From NCBI GenBank assembly GCA_943842425.1, contig CALTBR010000001.1, positions 1 to 64,000 of the forward strand: a stretch of 64,000 nt of DNA. Direction: 5' to 3'. Position 1 is the first letter of the stretch. Every line of letters begins with the position of its first letter. This DNA comes from UBA974 sp002292405 (lineage in GTDB: Bacteria > Bacteroidota > Bacteroidia > Flavobacteriales_D > Sanyastnellaceae). Made by a program: the position numbers and the translations under genes. The notes under the pieces were generated by a model. The model was not told where the DNA came from. It did not search any database and worked only from the letters and a program-made list of their open reading frames with translations. Below are positions 42,395 to 51,790 of the stretch, in pieces.

Positions 42395-43090
42395 ATGGTT
42401 AAATCTCGTTTCGCCGTTTTCGGTACAGGTCGCTACGGCGCCCAAATCGCTCTTTCTCTTGCAAAGCGTGGCGCTGAAGTTTATACATTTGATATAAAAC
42501 CAGAACGTGCTGAGTTACTGAAGGAAGACGTTGCCCTTGCTATAACTCTCGATTCTACAAACAAGAGAGCTCTTAAAGCCCAAAGCGTCCAGGATATGGA
42601 AGCTGCGGTAGTTGCCATTGGTGAAAACTTTGAGGCTACGGTTCTGACGACCTTAAATCTTTTAGACCTCGGTATTCCTCGCATTATTGTAAGAGCAAAC
42701 GATAAAAACCAGCACAGGATCCTGAAATCTTTAGGGGTAAAAGAAATTCTAAGTCCAGAAAGCGAAGTTGCCGAAGTCGTTTCTGAAAGACTAATTAACC
42801 CCAGTATTCGTGGGTTCTTGCAACTTCCAGATGAATATGAAATAGCCGAAATTAAAGCGCCCCCTAATTGTTTCGGAAGGACTTTGAAAGATATCGCATT
42901 GAGCGCCAGGTATGAGCTTCGACTCATTACAATAAGACGTGAATTTCAGGAAATGATTGATGGCGAAACAACAATTACTGAACATATTATCGGTCTCCCA
43001 CAGATGGATACGGAAATTCAGGAAACCGACACACTCGTTGTGTTTGGCTCCTTAAAGGCTGTTAAAAAATTCCTAGATATAAACGCCTAA
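42395..43090 (+). CDS. TrkA/KtrA-type regulatory subunit of potassium uptake
   Basis: A 231-residue protein with an RCK_N Rossmann domain (FGTGRYGAQIALSLAKRG at residues 9-26 and an acidic residue after the second strand) and an RCK_C domain in the last 90 residues. Such subunits bind nucleotides and gate a membrane K+ channel-like partner (TrkH/KtrB), which is not encoded in the window. It begins 9 nt after kynU. The -7 like element TAAATTTG stands 4 nt before the ATG. It may be co-transcribed with kynU or have its own leaderless transcript. Confidence 0.9.
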   Translation: MVKSRFAVFGTGRYGAQIALSLAKRGAEVYTFDIKPERAELLKEDVALAITLDSTNKRALKAQSVQDMEAAVVAIGENFEATVLTTLNLLDLGIPRIIVRANDKNQHRILKSLGVKEILSPESEVAEVVSERLINPSIRGFLQLPDEYEIAEIKAPPNCFGRTLKDIALSARYELRLITIRREFQEMIDGETTITEHIIGLPQMDTEIQETDTLVVFGSLKAVKKFLDINA

Positions 43091-43097
43091 AGTCAAT

Positions 43098-44666
43098 TTA
43101 ATGAAGCCATTCTACTTCGTGGCTCCAATCTGACTTGATTTTTACTTTCTCAGTCATGATTTCAGCTGGTTCTGGAGATTCCCATTTCAGTAAATCAACG
43201 CTTCTCCATAATCCATCACCATCCGAGTCACCTGTCCATTTTAATTGATATGTGCCTTGTGTTAAATTTTTAAATTCAACACCCTCTTTATTCTGAAGCC
43301 TCTGTTTTTTTACAACTTCACCATTTGAAGCAATCAATTCAAGCCAACCTTCTTTCTCGATTTTTACGCTCAAATCTCCCAAGCTTTTCTTTTCGAAAAC
43401 ACTCCATTTAAAACTGGTAGTGTCGGAAATTTGGACCCCGCCATACCCCACAACTCCACCAGGGATAACTGTTAATTTAAAAGAGTTTCCTCTTGTAAAA
43501 TTTCCTTCCACAATAACCTTAAACGGGTCTAATGCATCGACATAAATAGAGTCTAACAACATTTCTAGACTGTCTTCTGTAATCAGTTTAAATAAAGAAT
43601 CAACTACACTTTCTAAGGGCCTGGAAAATGTGAACTCTGCAATATTTGATGACACCACCTTTCCTTCTGGTCCTTTTACTTCTTTGAAAGTTTCCATCTG
43701 AATCAATTTTATTTCCTGAAACTTTAAAGTGTCGTTTCCACACCAAACAACATCGGGAGAGCTCTCAGCAGAAAACACCCATAAATTTTCATTGTTATGA
43801 AAAAACTCATTGCCACTCACTTCAATCGTGTCTGACAACTCTATTGGCGCGCTTAAAAATAGTGTAACGAGTCCAAGTGAATCCCTAGAGCTATTCACAA
43901 AATACTTAACCGCCAGCTCACTAGTTGCCTGCATTCTGAGTGGAGTTGCCAAGGTCACATGACCCTCGACAACTACGACCTCTTCAAAAACTGCCAATCC
44001 TTCTCCTGAAGTCCAAACATAATTTCTGTCATTGTCCTCGATGGCCATGATTTTATATCGCCCCGAAGGCAGATAATTCAATAGAAACTCACCTGATTCA
44101 TTCGTTGTCCCGACAAATTGGGGTTTTGCCCCTTTTAAAATTGAATCCGGTGAAATCATAGAATCATACACCAGAACTCTAACCCCAGATTTAGGCTGTG
44201 AAGTAAAAACATCAACTACAGAGCCGCTTATTGAAAGAGAGTCTAAATGATCTCCTGTCGAAAATGCATGAACGAAGTTATCAAGGGAATTCCCCTCCCG
44301 TATATCTACAACCGCATCTCCAAATTGAAACACATAGGTTTTATCTGATTGCAATTCATCATTCCAAACAAAGGTTACCGTTTTTCCTTTCATTGACCAC
44401 TGTAATCCTTGTGGGAGGATTGGTGAGACTAGCAGTTGGCTATTTAATGATTTAACATTCACGTACTCATCGAATGTCACAGAAATAACACCTCCTTTAT
44501 CTACAATTACATTGGTTGCGCCAGGTTTAGGAGAAATTTCTAAAACAATTGGAGCCTCTTTGTCCATACCTCCTCCAGAAGGAGTTCCTACCTGAGCACA
44601 AGAGATCATCATTATTGAGACAAAAAAGGCCTGTGTTAGCACGAATATGTCCTCAAATAATTTCAT
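43098..44666 (-). CDS. Ig-like (SbsA_Ig) domain lipoprotein
   Basis: A 522-residue lipoprotein (lipobox MISC, Cys23) that starts its mature part AQVGTPSGGGMDKEAP, an opening common in Bacteroidota. An SbsA_Ig-like domain follows (PKPGATNVIVDKGGVISVTFDEYV and YVFQFGDAVVDI), then a carboxypeptidase-regulatory-like beta-sandwich (ISGSVVDVFTSQPKSGVRVLVYD, LPSGRYKIMAIEDNDRN), then further beta-rich repeats. No enzymatic motif is visible. It likely sits in the outer membrane. A TATATTTG element (44677-44684) ends 10 nt before the ATG. It converges with ktrA, leaving 7 nt between stop codons. Confidence 0.82.
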   Translation of the reverse strand: MKLFEDIFVLTQAFFVSIMMISCAQVGTPSGGGMDKEAPIVLEISPKPGATNVIVDKGGVISVTFDEYVNVKSLNSQLLVSPILPQGLQWSMKGKTVTFVWNDELQSDKTYVFQFGDAVVDIREGNSLDNFVHAFSTGDHLDSLSISGSVVDVFTSQPKSGVRVLVYDSMISPDSILKGAKPQFVGTTNESGEFLLNYLPSGRYKIMAIEDNDRNYVWTSGEGLAVFEEVVVVEGHVTLATPLRMQATSELAVKYFVNSSRDSLGLVTLFLSAPIELSDTIEVSGNEFFHNNENLWVFSAESSPDVVWCGNDTLKFQEIKLIQMETFKEVKGPEGKVVSSNIAEFTFSRPLESVVDSLFKLITEDSLEMLLDSIYVDALDPFKVIVEGNFTRGNSFKLTVIPGGVVGYGGVQISDTTSFKWSVFEKKSLGDLSVKIEKEGWLELIASNGEVVKKQRLQNKEGVEFKNLTQGTYQLKWTGDSDGDGLWRSVDLLKWESPEPAEIMTEKVKIKSDWSHEVEWLH

Positions 44667-44676
44667 TTCTTTTTAG

Positions 44677-44684
44677 CAAATATA
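44677..44684 (-). promoter_or_regulatory. Candidate -7 element (TATATTTG) of the Ig-like lipoprotein gene
   Basis: Minus-strand TATATTTG matches the TAnnTTTG consensus and ends 10 nt upstream of the ATG at 44664-44666, implying a very short untranslated leader. Confidence 0.4.
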
Positions 44685-44715
44685 ATAACTCCCTAACGTT
44701 ACGCATGGCACTTAG

Positions 44716-45399
44716 TTAAGCAAGTGCGAGAACTACCGCACCTAACACAACTCTGCCTTTTAACTCTAGAATCTCACGACATTCTCTCAATGTAGCTCCA
44801 GTTGTTAAAACATCGTCAACGAGAATCACGGGACTCATCTTACTTCTGTTTTTCTTGTGGTTAAAACCGTAAGTCTGTTTCAATGCTTGAGATCTACCCT
44901 GTCTATTTGAACCCGTCAAAGAGGCTCCATGCTTAGTTCGGATAAGACCCGCCCCATCAACCTTAATTTCCCAAACTTCTCCCAGCCCAGCCGCCAATCT
45001 TTCAGCCTGGTTGTACCCTCTTTGGAGTTTTCTTTTAGGGTGAATAGGTACTGGCACTAAAACTACACCTTCTGGCGGCGGATCCCAACGGTTTGCTATC
45101 CAGTTCCCGAGTTTTTTAACCCGCCAAGGCTCGCCCCCATATTTACATTTATGAGTCATTGCCCTCGACCCGCCATCGCTTAAACGAAATCCCACCGCAG
45201 ACCAAACACAGTTCATTCTTTCCTTAAATAAAATACGACTTACTGCACCCGGTTCATATACTCCCCAATTCAAAATACATAAACTACACGCCCCAGCTAC
45301 ATGCCCGTAATACGTTATAGGCAACCCACAACTTAGACATGTCTGTGGCACAAAGCCTTCTATCAAAGCCTGGGTTAAGTATTTAATCGTTTTTCTCAC
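44716..45399 (-). CDS. ComF-family phosphoribosyltransferase-like protein
   Basis: A 227-residue protein with an N-terminal zinc-ribbon-like pair (CLSCGLP and CSLC), a double-stranded LVPVPIHPKRKLQRGYNQAE segment and the PRPP-binding motif VILVDDVLTTGATL near the C-terminus. ComF homologs are required for DNA uptake in naturally competent bacteria, and the family is widely retained in others. The start codon is GTG at 45397-45399. It is divergent from the DUF72 gene, sharing a 100-nt intergenic region. Confidence 0.85.
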   Translation of the reverse strand: MRKTIKYLTQALIEGFVPQTCLSCGLPITYYGHVAGACSLCILNWGVYEPGAVSRILFKERMNCVWSAVGFRLSDGGSRAMTHKCKYGGEPWRVKKLGNWIANRWDPPPEGVVLVPVPIHPKRKLQRGYNQAERLAAGLGEVWEIKVDGAGLIRTKHGASLTGSNRQGRSQALKQTYGFNHKKNRSKMSPVILVDDVLTTGATLRECREILELKGRVVLGAVVLALA

Positions 45400-45466
45400 A
45401 TTTATAAAATTTACTGATACAATGACAATAAATTTTAAAGCCCTTTGTGAATGAGTTTATAAACGG

Positions 45467-45495
45467 TTGTGTTGAACTTGTAGTCGTTAGGTTTG
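45467..45495 (+). promoter_or_regulatory. Predicted promoter of the DUF72 gene
   Basis: TTG at 45467-45469, an 18-nt spacer and TAGGTTTG at 45488-45495 match the Bacteroidota -33/-7 consensus. The GTG start codon follows after exactly four bases, so the transcript is predicted to be leaderless. Confidence 0.5.
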
Positions 45496-45499
45496 CAAG

Positions 45500-46387
45500 G
45501 TGAAATTTGGCAAAATAGATATTAACCTTGAATGTGAGAAGCTTGACAAAGACCATTGGGAACTTCCCGAAGTGAAGATAGAATGGACTGAGAGGAGTGA
45601 TCCAATCGATAAGACTGTGATAAGATCTGGGGGGACTTCCTGGAGAATTAAATCTTGGAGAGGTGGTGTGTACCCCATAAAAGATCCGATGAGAACCTGG
45701 GCGAAACACTATGGAAAGCGTTTTGGTAATATTGAATTTAACGCGACTCATTATAGAATATACTCACCTGAAAAAATGGCTGAATGGGCTAGTGAAATGC
45801 CTGCTGATTTCGTTTTCTGCCCAAAATTTCCAGCACTAATTTCACATTATAGGCGGTTCAATAATTGTGAGGGGCCCACTGATGATTTTATTAAAAGCAT
45901 ACTCGCTTTGGGCGATAAACTCGGTCCTGTTTTTCTTCAACTTCCCCCTCATTATGCACCTAAGCACAGTGAAAAATTGACAACGTATTTAAACAATTGG
46001 CCTAAAGAAATAAAGATGGCTGTGGAATTTCGTCATCACGATTGGTTTAAAGGTGGTGAAGAGGCCGAAACCGTTTGGAAATTATTGTCACAGAAAGGAA
46101 TCGGGGCGGTAATTAGCGATACCGTCGGAAGACCTGACGCACTACATATGCGCCTCACCGCACCGTTTCTTCTTGTGAGATTTGGTGGTTATGATGGGCA
46201 TGGAAGTGATGAAAAGAGGTTGATGGTTTGGTGTACGTTGATGAAGAAATTAAAGAATGCAGGAACGCCACTCGAATCGTTCGACCTGCTTGTACATACT
46301 ACAGACAGTAAATTTACTCCAGAAACTTGCAGTAAATTTGAAGCAATGGTTAAAAAAGACAGCTCATCAAAATACACTTTTAAATGA
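45500..46387 (+). CDS. DUF72 family protein
   Basis: A 295-residue TIM-barrel-like protein of the DUF72 (YecE) family, with SGGTSWRIKSWRGGVYP near residues 43-59, FNATHYRI, FCPKFPALISH and AVEFRHHDWF as conserved blocks. The biochemical role of the family is unknown. The start is a GTG; the opening MKFGKID is typical of homologs, so this start looks right. It overlaps the PAP2 gene by 4 nt. A TTG-N18-TAGGTTTG promoter abuts the start. Confidence 0.85.
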   Translation: MKFGKIDINLECEKLDKDHWELPEVKIEWTERSDPIDKTVIRSGGTSWRIKSWRGGVYPIKDPMRTWAKHYGKRFGNIEFNATHYRIYSPEKMAEWASEMPADFVFCPKFPALISHYRRFNNCEGPTDDFIKSILALGDKLGPVFLQLPPHYAPKHSEKLTTYLNNWPKEIKMAVEFRHHDWFKGGEEAETVWKLLSQKGIGAVISDTVGRPDALHMRLTAPFLLVRFGGYDGHGSDEKRLMVWCTLMKKLKNAGTPLESFDLLVHTTDSKFTPETCSKFEAMVKKDSSSKYTFK

Positions 46388-47043
46388 AAATTATTACACT
46401 TATTTTTTGTCTTTTTACCTGTTCAATTTTAGCGCAAAACACGAGTTCACCCCTTGAAAAGAAAACGCAGTACCGACCGCTAATTTTACCCTCAGCTCTT
46501 ATTACGTATGGATTTATCGGGTTAAAAAATGAAAGGCTCAATGCGCTCGACTTAAGTCTTAGAGATGAATTGAGGTATGTTGAGAGACAAGTTCATCTTG
46601 ACGATTATTTAGAATTCAGCCCTTTGGTTGCCGTTTACGGATTAAACCTCATTGGGAAAAAGGGTGTGCACAATCTACGAGAACTCTCTAAAATTACTGG
46701 CTATTCGATTGTGATTACAGGTGTTTCAGTCGCTAGCATTAAGCTACTTACGGGGAAAGAAAGACCCGACGGATCCGACTTCACCTCCTTCCCTTCTGGA
46801 CATACTGCAACAGCTTTTATGTGTGCTGAAATATTGTATCAAGAGTATAAAAACGAGTCTATTCTATATGGGATTCTAGGATACACAGCCGCCGCTACTA
46901 CAGGTTATCTTAGGGTATATAATGACAAACACTGGTTCTCCGATGTCCTAGCGGGAGCTGGATTCGGGATATTAAGCACGAAGCTATCCTATCTTCTCCA
47001 TAAAAAACTGAACTCAAGAAATAAAAGGCGTTACTTACCGTGA
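46384..47043 (+). CDS. PAP2-family membrane phosphatase
   Basis: A 219-residue protein with a signal peptide (about residues 1-17) and the three PAP2 motifs: K-x6-RP (KLLTGKERP), PSGH within FPSGHTATA, and R-x5-H-x3-D (RVYNDKHWFSD). This arrangement is that of lipid or undecaprenyl-diphosphate phosphatases acting at the periplasmic face. A substrate such as undecaprenyl pyrophosphate or lipid A phosphate is possible but not shown. It overlaps the DUF72 gene by 4 nt (ATGA) and its end overlaps secA on the other strand by 13 nt. Confidence 0.86.
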   Translation: MKIITLIFCLFTCSILAQNTSSPLEKKTQYRPLILPSALITYGFIGLKNERLNALDLSLRDELRYVERQVHLDDYLEFSPLVAVYGLNLIGKKGVHNLRELSKITGYSIVITGVSVASIKLLTGKERPDGSDFTSFPSGHTATAFMCAEILYQEYKNESILYGILGYTAAATTGYLRVYNDKHWFSDVLAGAGFGILSTKLSYLLHKKLNSRNKRRYLP

Positions 47044-50000
47044 CACTTTTTAAACTTCTTGCCAGAACCGCATGGGCAAGGTGAGTTAGGTTGCACTTTC
47101 TTCTCTGTGCGAATCGGGTCAACTGGTTTGGGTCGAGATGTAGGATGAGGTTGCCCAGGTTGATTTGGAGAAATTGCTCCACCGCCGGCGGCTGCTCTTG
47201 CAACATTCTGTTGGGCGATATTATCTACGCCCGCCTTGGATGTTTTACCTAATGGAGCAACATCTATTTTCTTCCCCTGGCGCAATGGTTGTTCTCCTGC
47301 ATTGATAGGAATTGTACACTTCATTAAGAATGAAGCAACTTCAGCATTTACCTTTTGAACCATTTGCTTAAATAGCTCGTACGATTCGAATTTGTAGATG
47401 AGAAGCGGATCCTTTTGCTCGTGTCTTGCGTGCTGAACATTGTTCCTTAAATCATCCATAGATCTAAGGTGCTCCTTCCAATGCAAGTCAATCACAGCAA
47501 GGACCACTTGCTGCTCTAGAGCCTTCATGACGCTTACCCCCTCGGTTGCAACACTTTCGTCAATATCAGCACTCACCTGAATCGTCTTCAGGCCGTCAGA
47601 AAATGGGACAAGTATGCTTTTGAAATCATTCGACTCATCGTCGTAAACACGCTGAATTACTGGATGAGCTCTTCGAGATAAATCTTCTATTTTAGATCTG
47701 TAATGTTGCTCCGATTTAGAGTAACATTGGTAAACCAAGTCGTCGGTATCTACCGAAAGAAAATCGTTTTCTGAAACGGGAGCTTCAATCCCTAAGTTAG
47801 AAAGCATCGCAAGACGGAAATTATCGTAATCTTTAGACTCGTGTGTAGCATCAACATTTGCCTCAACAAGTTCGAAGAACATATTGGCAATATCCGTCCT
47901 AATTCTATCGCCATAGAGCGCATTTCTACGGAGCTTATAAATCACTTCACGCTGTGCGTTCATGACATCATCGTACTCAAGTAGTCTCTTTCTAATCCCA
48001 AAATTATTTTCCTCTACTTTTGTTTGGGCTCGTTCTATGGACTTAGAAATCATCTTGTGCTGAATGACTTCTCCATCTTTGTGCCCCATCCTGTCCATCA
48101 TCTTCGCCACTCGGTCAGAGCCAAACAGACGCATCAAATCATCTTCTAAAGATGCATAAAATTGTGACGATCCTGGATCTCCTTGACGACCTGCACGACC
48201 TCTCAGCTGTCTATCAACTCTTCGCGAATCATGCCTCTCGGTTCCGATAATCGCAAGACCTCCAGCCTCTTTCACTTCTTTCGTTAATTTGATATCGGTA
48301 CCACGTCCCGCCATATTTGTCGCGATCGTAACCGTTCCCGCCTGACCAGCTCTGGTCACAACCTCCGCCTCTTGTTGGTGTCTCTTCGCGTTTAGAACCT
48401 GGTGATCTAAACCTTGTCTATCTAACATTCTAGAAAGCAATTCCGAAACTTCCACAGTCGTTGTTCCTACCAGAACGGGTCTGCCTGCCTTGCTTAATGC
48501 AGCTATTTGCTCAATCGCTGCATTGTATTTCTCACGCTTCGTTTTGTAAACCAAATCCTCTCTATCGTCACGAGCAATCGGCTTGTTTGTAGGAATTACC
48601 TTAACGTCTAATTTATAGATATCCCAAAACTCACCTGCTTCTGTCTCCGCAGTTCCAGTCATACCAGCAAGCTTGTGGTACATCCTAAAGAAGTTCTGTA
48701 GCGTAACTGTCGCATATGTTTGAGTCGCAGCCTCAATCTTTACATTCTCTTTCGCTTCAATCGCTTGGTGTAAACCATCTGAATATCGTCTTCCGTCCAT
48801 AATACGACCGGTCTGCTCATCGACAATTTTCACCTTATTTTTCATAATAACGTACTCGATATCCTTCTCGAATAAAGTGTATGCTTTAAGAAGTTGATTC
48901 ATCGAATGAATTCTCGCGGATTTGACTCCAAAATCTTGCATCACCTCCTGCTTTCTCGATAATTTTTCTTCATCGTTCGCATCTGAATTGTCTACTGCCA
49001 CAAGCTCCGTTGCAATGTCCGGCATTGTGAAAAATGCGTCATCATCCATCCCCTGTGTAAGATAAAGAATGCCTTTCTCAGAAAGTTCAATTTGGTTTTG
49101 CTTCTCATCAATAACGAAGAATAACTCTTCATCAGCCTTGTGCATCTCGCGCTGATTGTCGGCCAGGTAAAACGACTCCACTTTTAATAGGCGCTGGCGC
49201 ATCCCTTCATTACTTAGAAATTTAATGATTGGTTTCGACTTGGGGAGTCCTCGAAAAGCTCGGTAAAGAGCAAGTCCAGCAGCTTCATTATCCTCTTTTG
49301 AGAGTCCATCGGTGAGAAGCTTCTTCGCCTCTGTGAGAAATCCTTGTACCGCTTTTTGCTGAACTTGAATCAGCTTAACAACCATTGGTTTTAGAGATTC
49401 AAACTCCTGTTCATCTCCTTTCGGTGTTGGTCCGCTGATAATAAGTGGAGTTCTTGCCTCGTCTATAAGCACAGAATCCACCTCGTCAACAATTGCGTAA
49501 TGATGACGCCTTTGGACTAACATGTTCGGATTCTTCGCCATATTATCACGCAGATAATCGAATCCGAATTCATTGTTCGTACCAAACGTGATATCACACT
49601 TATACGCCTCTCTTCGAGACTCACTGTTAGGCTGATGCTTATCTATGCAATCAACTGTCAGGCCATGAAATTCGTACAATGGACCCATCCACTCTGAGTC
49701 ACGCTTAGCTAGGTAGTCGTTCACGGTCACAAGATGAACTCCCCGACCCGTGAGGGCGTTTAAGAACACCGGTAAAGTTGCAACGAGGGTTTTCCCCTCA
49801 CCCGTGTGCATTTCAGCAACGCTACCCCTGTGAAGGGACACTCCCCCTACAAGTTGAACGTCATAGTGAACCATTTCCCAGGTTACATCTGACCCAGCTG
49901 CTTTCCATGTATTAGACCAAAAAGCTTTCTCACCCTCTACCCTAACCATATCTCGGGTTGCAGCTATATCCTTATCGTACTGCAATGCCGTAACCTCAAT

Positions 50001-50384
50001 TTCACCTTCCGATGTGAATCTCTTAGCAGTCTCTTTTACGAGCGCGAAAGCTTCGGGTAAAATTTCCGCAAGTACAACTTCGAGTTCCTCATTAATCTTC
50101 AACTCTAGCTTATCTATCCTTTCGAAAACAGCTTCTTTAGAGTCGAGATCTGACTCGGGCATGGTCTCTGCTTTTATTTTTAATTCATCAATCTCTCCTT
50201 GCAAATCAGAAATGTGATCATTAATTCTTGTTCTTAGATCGATAGATTTAGCTCTGAGTTCATCGGCGCTGAGGTTGATGAGGGACTTTTCAGCCAACAA
50301 AATAGCATCAACAACTGGCTGAATTTCTTTCAGGTCGCTGGATGATTTATCTCCTAGAAATATTTTTAAAAGGCCTTTAAGCAT
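47031..50384 (-). CDS. secA: Preprotein translocase ATPase SecA
   Basis: SecA drives export of signal-peptide-bearing proteins through SecYEG. The 1117-residue protein has Walker A MHTGEGKTLVATLP near residue 187, Walker B VDEVDSVLIDEARTPLI near 301, NMAGRGTDIKL in the second motor domain, and a C-terminal zinc-binding SEC-C motif (CPCGSGKKFKKCHG). It is over 200 residues longer than E. coli SecA; the extra sequence lies mainly between residues about 330 and 500 and within the C-terminal linker, which is Pro/Gln-rich. A TACTTTTG element ends 4 nt before the ATG. Confidence 0.97.
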   Translation of the reverse strand: MLKGLLKIFLGDKSSSDLKEIQPVVDAILLAEKSLINLSADELRAKSIDLRTRINDHISDLQGEIDELKIKAETMPESDLDSKEAVFERIDKLELKINEELEVVLAEILPEAFALVKETAKRFTSEGEIEVTALQYDKDIAATRDMVRVEGEKAFWSNTWKAAGSDVTWEMVHYDVQLVGGVSLHRGSVAEMHTGEGKTLVATLPVFLNALTGRGVHLVTVNDYLAKRDSEWMGPLYEFHGLTVDCIDKHQPNSESRREAYKCDITFGTNNEFGFDYLRDNMAKNPNMLVQRRHHYAIVDEVDSVLIDEARTPLIISGPTPKGDEQEFESLKPMVVKLIQVQQKAVQGFLTEAKKLLTDGLSKEDNEAAGLALYRAFRGLPKSKPIIKFLSNEGMRQRLLKVESFYLADNQREMHKADEELFFVIDEKQNQIELSEKGILYLTQGMDDDAFFTMPDIATELVAVDNSDANDEEKLSRKQEVMQDFGVKSARIHSMNQLLKAYTLFEKDIEYVIMKNKVKIVDEQTGRIMDGRRYSDGLHQAIEAKENVKIEAATQTYATVTLQNFFRMYHKLAGMTGTAETEAGEFWDIYKLDVKVIPTNKPIARDDREDLVYKTKREKYNAAIEQIAALSKAGRPVLVGTTTVEVSELLSRMLDRQGLDHQVLNAKRHQQEAEVVTRAGQAGTVTIATNMAGRGTDIKLTKEVKEAGGLAIIGTERHDSRRVDRQLRGRAGRQGDPGSSQFYASLEDDLMRLFGSDRVAKMMDRMGHKDGEVIQHKMISKSIERAQTKVEENNFGIRKRLLEYDDVMNAQREVIYKLRRNALYGDRIRTDIANMFFELVEANVDATHESKDYDNFRLAMLSNLGIEAPVSENDFLSVDTDDLVYQCYSKSEQHYRSKIEDLSRRAHPVIQRVYDDESNDFKSILVPFSDGLKTIQVSADIDESVATEGVSVMKALEQQVVLAVIDLHWKEHLRSMDDLRNNVQHARHEQKDPLLIYKFESYELFKQMVQKVNAEVASFLMKCTIPINAGEQPLRQGKKIDVAPLGKTSKAGVDNIAQQNVARAAAGGGAISPNQPGQPHPTSRPKPVDPIRTEKKVQPNSPCPCGSGKKFKKCHGK

Positions 50385-50388
50385 TATG

Positions 50389-50396
50389 CAAAAGTA
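50389..50396 (-). promoter_or_regulatory. Candidate -7 element (TACTTTTG) 4 nt before the secA ATG
   Basis: Minus-strand TACTTTTG followed by CATA and the ATG at 50382-50384. Transcription from it would give a leaderless secA mRNA. There is no clear TTG upstream (TTA occurs at about the right distance). Confidence 0.38.
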
Positions 50397-50550
50397 CGCA
50401 TTCAGCGTTCCTTAAATAAGTTCATTTTACGATTGCTTTTTGAACTGATAAATTCATGCCCTAATTCTGTCCTTTTTATCCCAAACTCAGAAATCATCAC
50501 CAATTTATAACCGCTCTAGGTACAGTAAATAAAGGTAACACACTTCGTTA

Positions 50551-50566
50551 TTAACACAAGTGTTAA
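50551..50566. promoter_or_regulatory. 16-bp palindrome upstream of nrdB
   Basis: TTAACAC-AA-GTGTTAA is an inverted repeat with 7-bp arms located about 30 bp upstream of a possible -33 element (TTG 50597-50599, 21-nt spacer, TTTCTTTG 50621-50628) for nrdB. It could be an operator for ribonucleotide reductase control, but there is no second, helically phased box as in classical NrdR sites. Confidence 0.4.
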
Positions 50567-50662
50567 AAACTAGATGGTAAAGAGGCTGAAATGACCTTGC
50601 ATAAATAGGGGTCTAGATTGTTTCTTTGAGACGTTGGTTAAAAACACGATTATACAAAAGAC

Positions 50663-51742
50663 ATGGATGCATCTACCTCTAAAATAAACGATCTCGAGAC
50701 CGAGACAAAAAAAGTCGCTTTAGACGAACAAACATCAATTGAGGAGGTACTGCCCGAAAACACAGCGATTGAAGAACCTATATTAATTGAAAACCCCAAG
50801 CGCTTTGTTTTGTTCCCAATTCAACACGACGATATTTGGGCTGAGTATAAAAAGCAAGAGGCTAGTATTTGGACAGCTGAGGAAATCGATCTTTCTTCTG
50901 ATCTTACTGATTGGTCCGATAAGCTTAACGATGATGAGAGGTTTTTCATCAAAAATGTTCTTGCATTCTTTGCTGCTTCTGATGGCATTGTAAATGAGAA
51001 CATCGCTGAGAATTTCGTTCAAGAGGTTCAATATACAGAAGCTAAGTTTTTCTATGGATTCCAGATTATGATGGAAAACATACACTCCGAGACTTATTCT
51101 TTACTCATAGATACTTACATACAAGACACGAAAGAAAAGGATCGTTTATTTAACGCCATTGAAACTCTCCCGTTTGTGAAGGCAAAAGCTGAATGGGCGA
51201 TGCGATGGATAGATAAGGGAAGTTTTGCCGAGCGCTTAATTGCATTTGCTGCTGTTGAAGGCATTTTCTTTAGCGGAAGTTTTTGTTCAATTTTTTGGCT
51301 TAAAAAGAGAGGGCTTATGCCTGGACTTACATTCTCAAACGAGTTAATATCTCGAGACGAAGGAATGCACTGTGACTTTGCTTGTCTACTGTACAACCAT
51401 CATCTTGTAAATAAACTCCCTAAGAAAATCGTAGAGAAAATTATTGTTGAAGCTGTTGATATGGAGAAGGAGTTCGTTACTGAAGCACTTCCCGTTAGGC
51501 TCATCGGCATGAATGCCGATCTTATGCAGCAATACATCGAGTTTGTTGCAGACAGACTACTTGTGGAACTAGGAAACGAAAAGATTTATAACGCCACAAA
51601 CCCATTTGACTTTATGGATATGATTTCACTTCAAGGAAAAACAAATTTCTTTGAGAAAAGGGTTGGAGAATATCAAAAATCCGGGGTCATGAACCACGGA
51701 TCTGAAGAAAGTAAAAACTTTAATATGGAAGCTGACTTCTAA
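50663..51742 (+). CDS. nrdB: Class I ribonucleotide reductase beta subunit
   Basis: The beta subunit holds the diiron/tyrosyl cofactor that starts reduction of ribonucleotides. The 359-residue protein has ligands in AASDGIVNENI, the ENIHSETYSLLIDTY segment with the radical tyrosine, and the second Glu/His set in AVEGIFFSG and SRDEGMHCDF. The HSETYSLLIDTY form is close to eukaryotic R2. An acidic, unconserved extension of about 45 residues precedes the core. nrdA follows 48 nt downstream. Confidence 0.95.
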   Translation: MDASTSKINDLETETKKVALDEQTSIEEVLPENTAIEEPILIENPKRFVLFPIQHDDIWAEYKKQEASIWTAEEIDLSSDLTDWSDKLNDDERFFIKNVLAFFAASDGIVNENIAENFVQEVQYTEAKFFYGFQIMMENIHSETYSLLIDTYIQDTKEKDRLFNAIETLPFVKAKAEWAMRWIDKGSFAERLIAFAAVEGIFFSGSFCSIFWLKKRGLMPGLTFSNELISRDEGMHCDFACLLYNHHLVNKLPKKIVEKIIVEAVDMEKEFVTEALPVRLIGMNADLMQQYIEFVADRLLVELGNEKIYNATNPFDFMDMISLQGKTNFFEKRVGEYQKSGVMNHGSEESKNFNMEADF

Positions 51743-51790
51743 AAAACACCATCTCATTATCCTACCTGAACCAACCTCAAGATATTTGCC

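Noticed and set aside
50551..50566. NrdR box
   Set aside because: Only one palindrome is present and it does not match the paired, helically phased NrdR consensus well.
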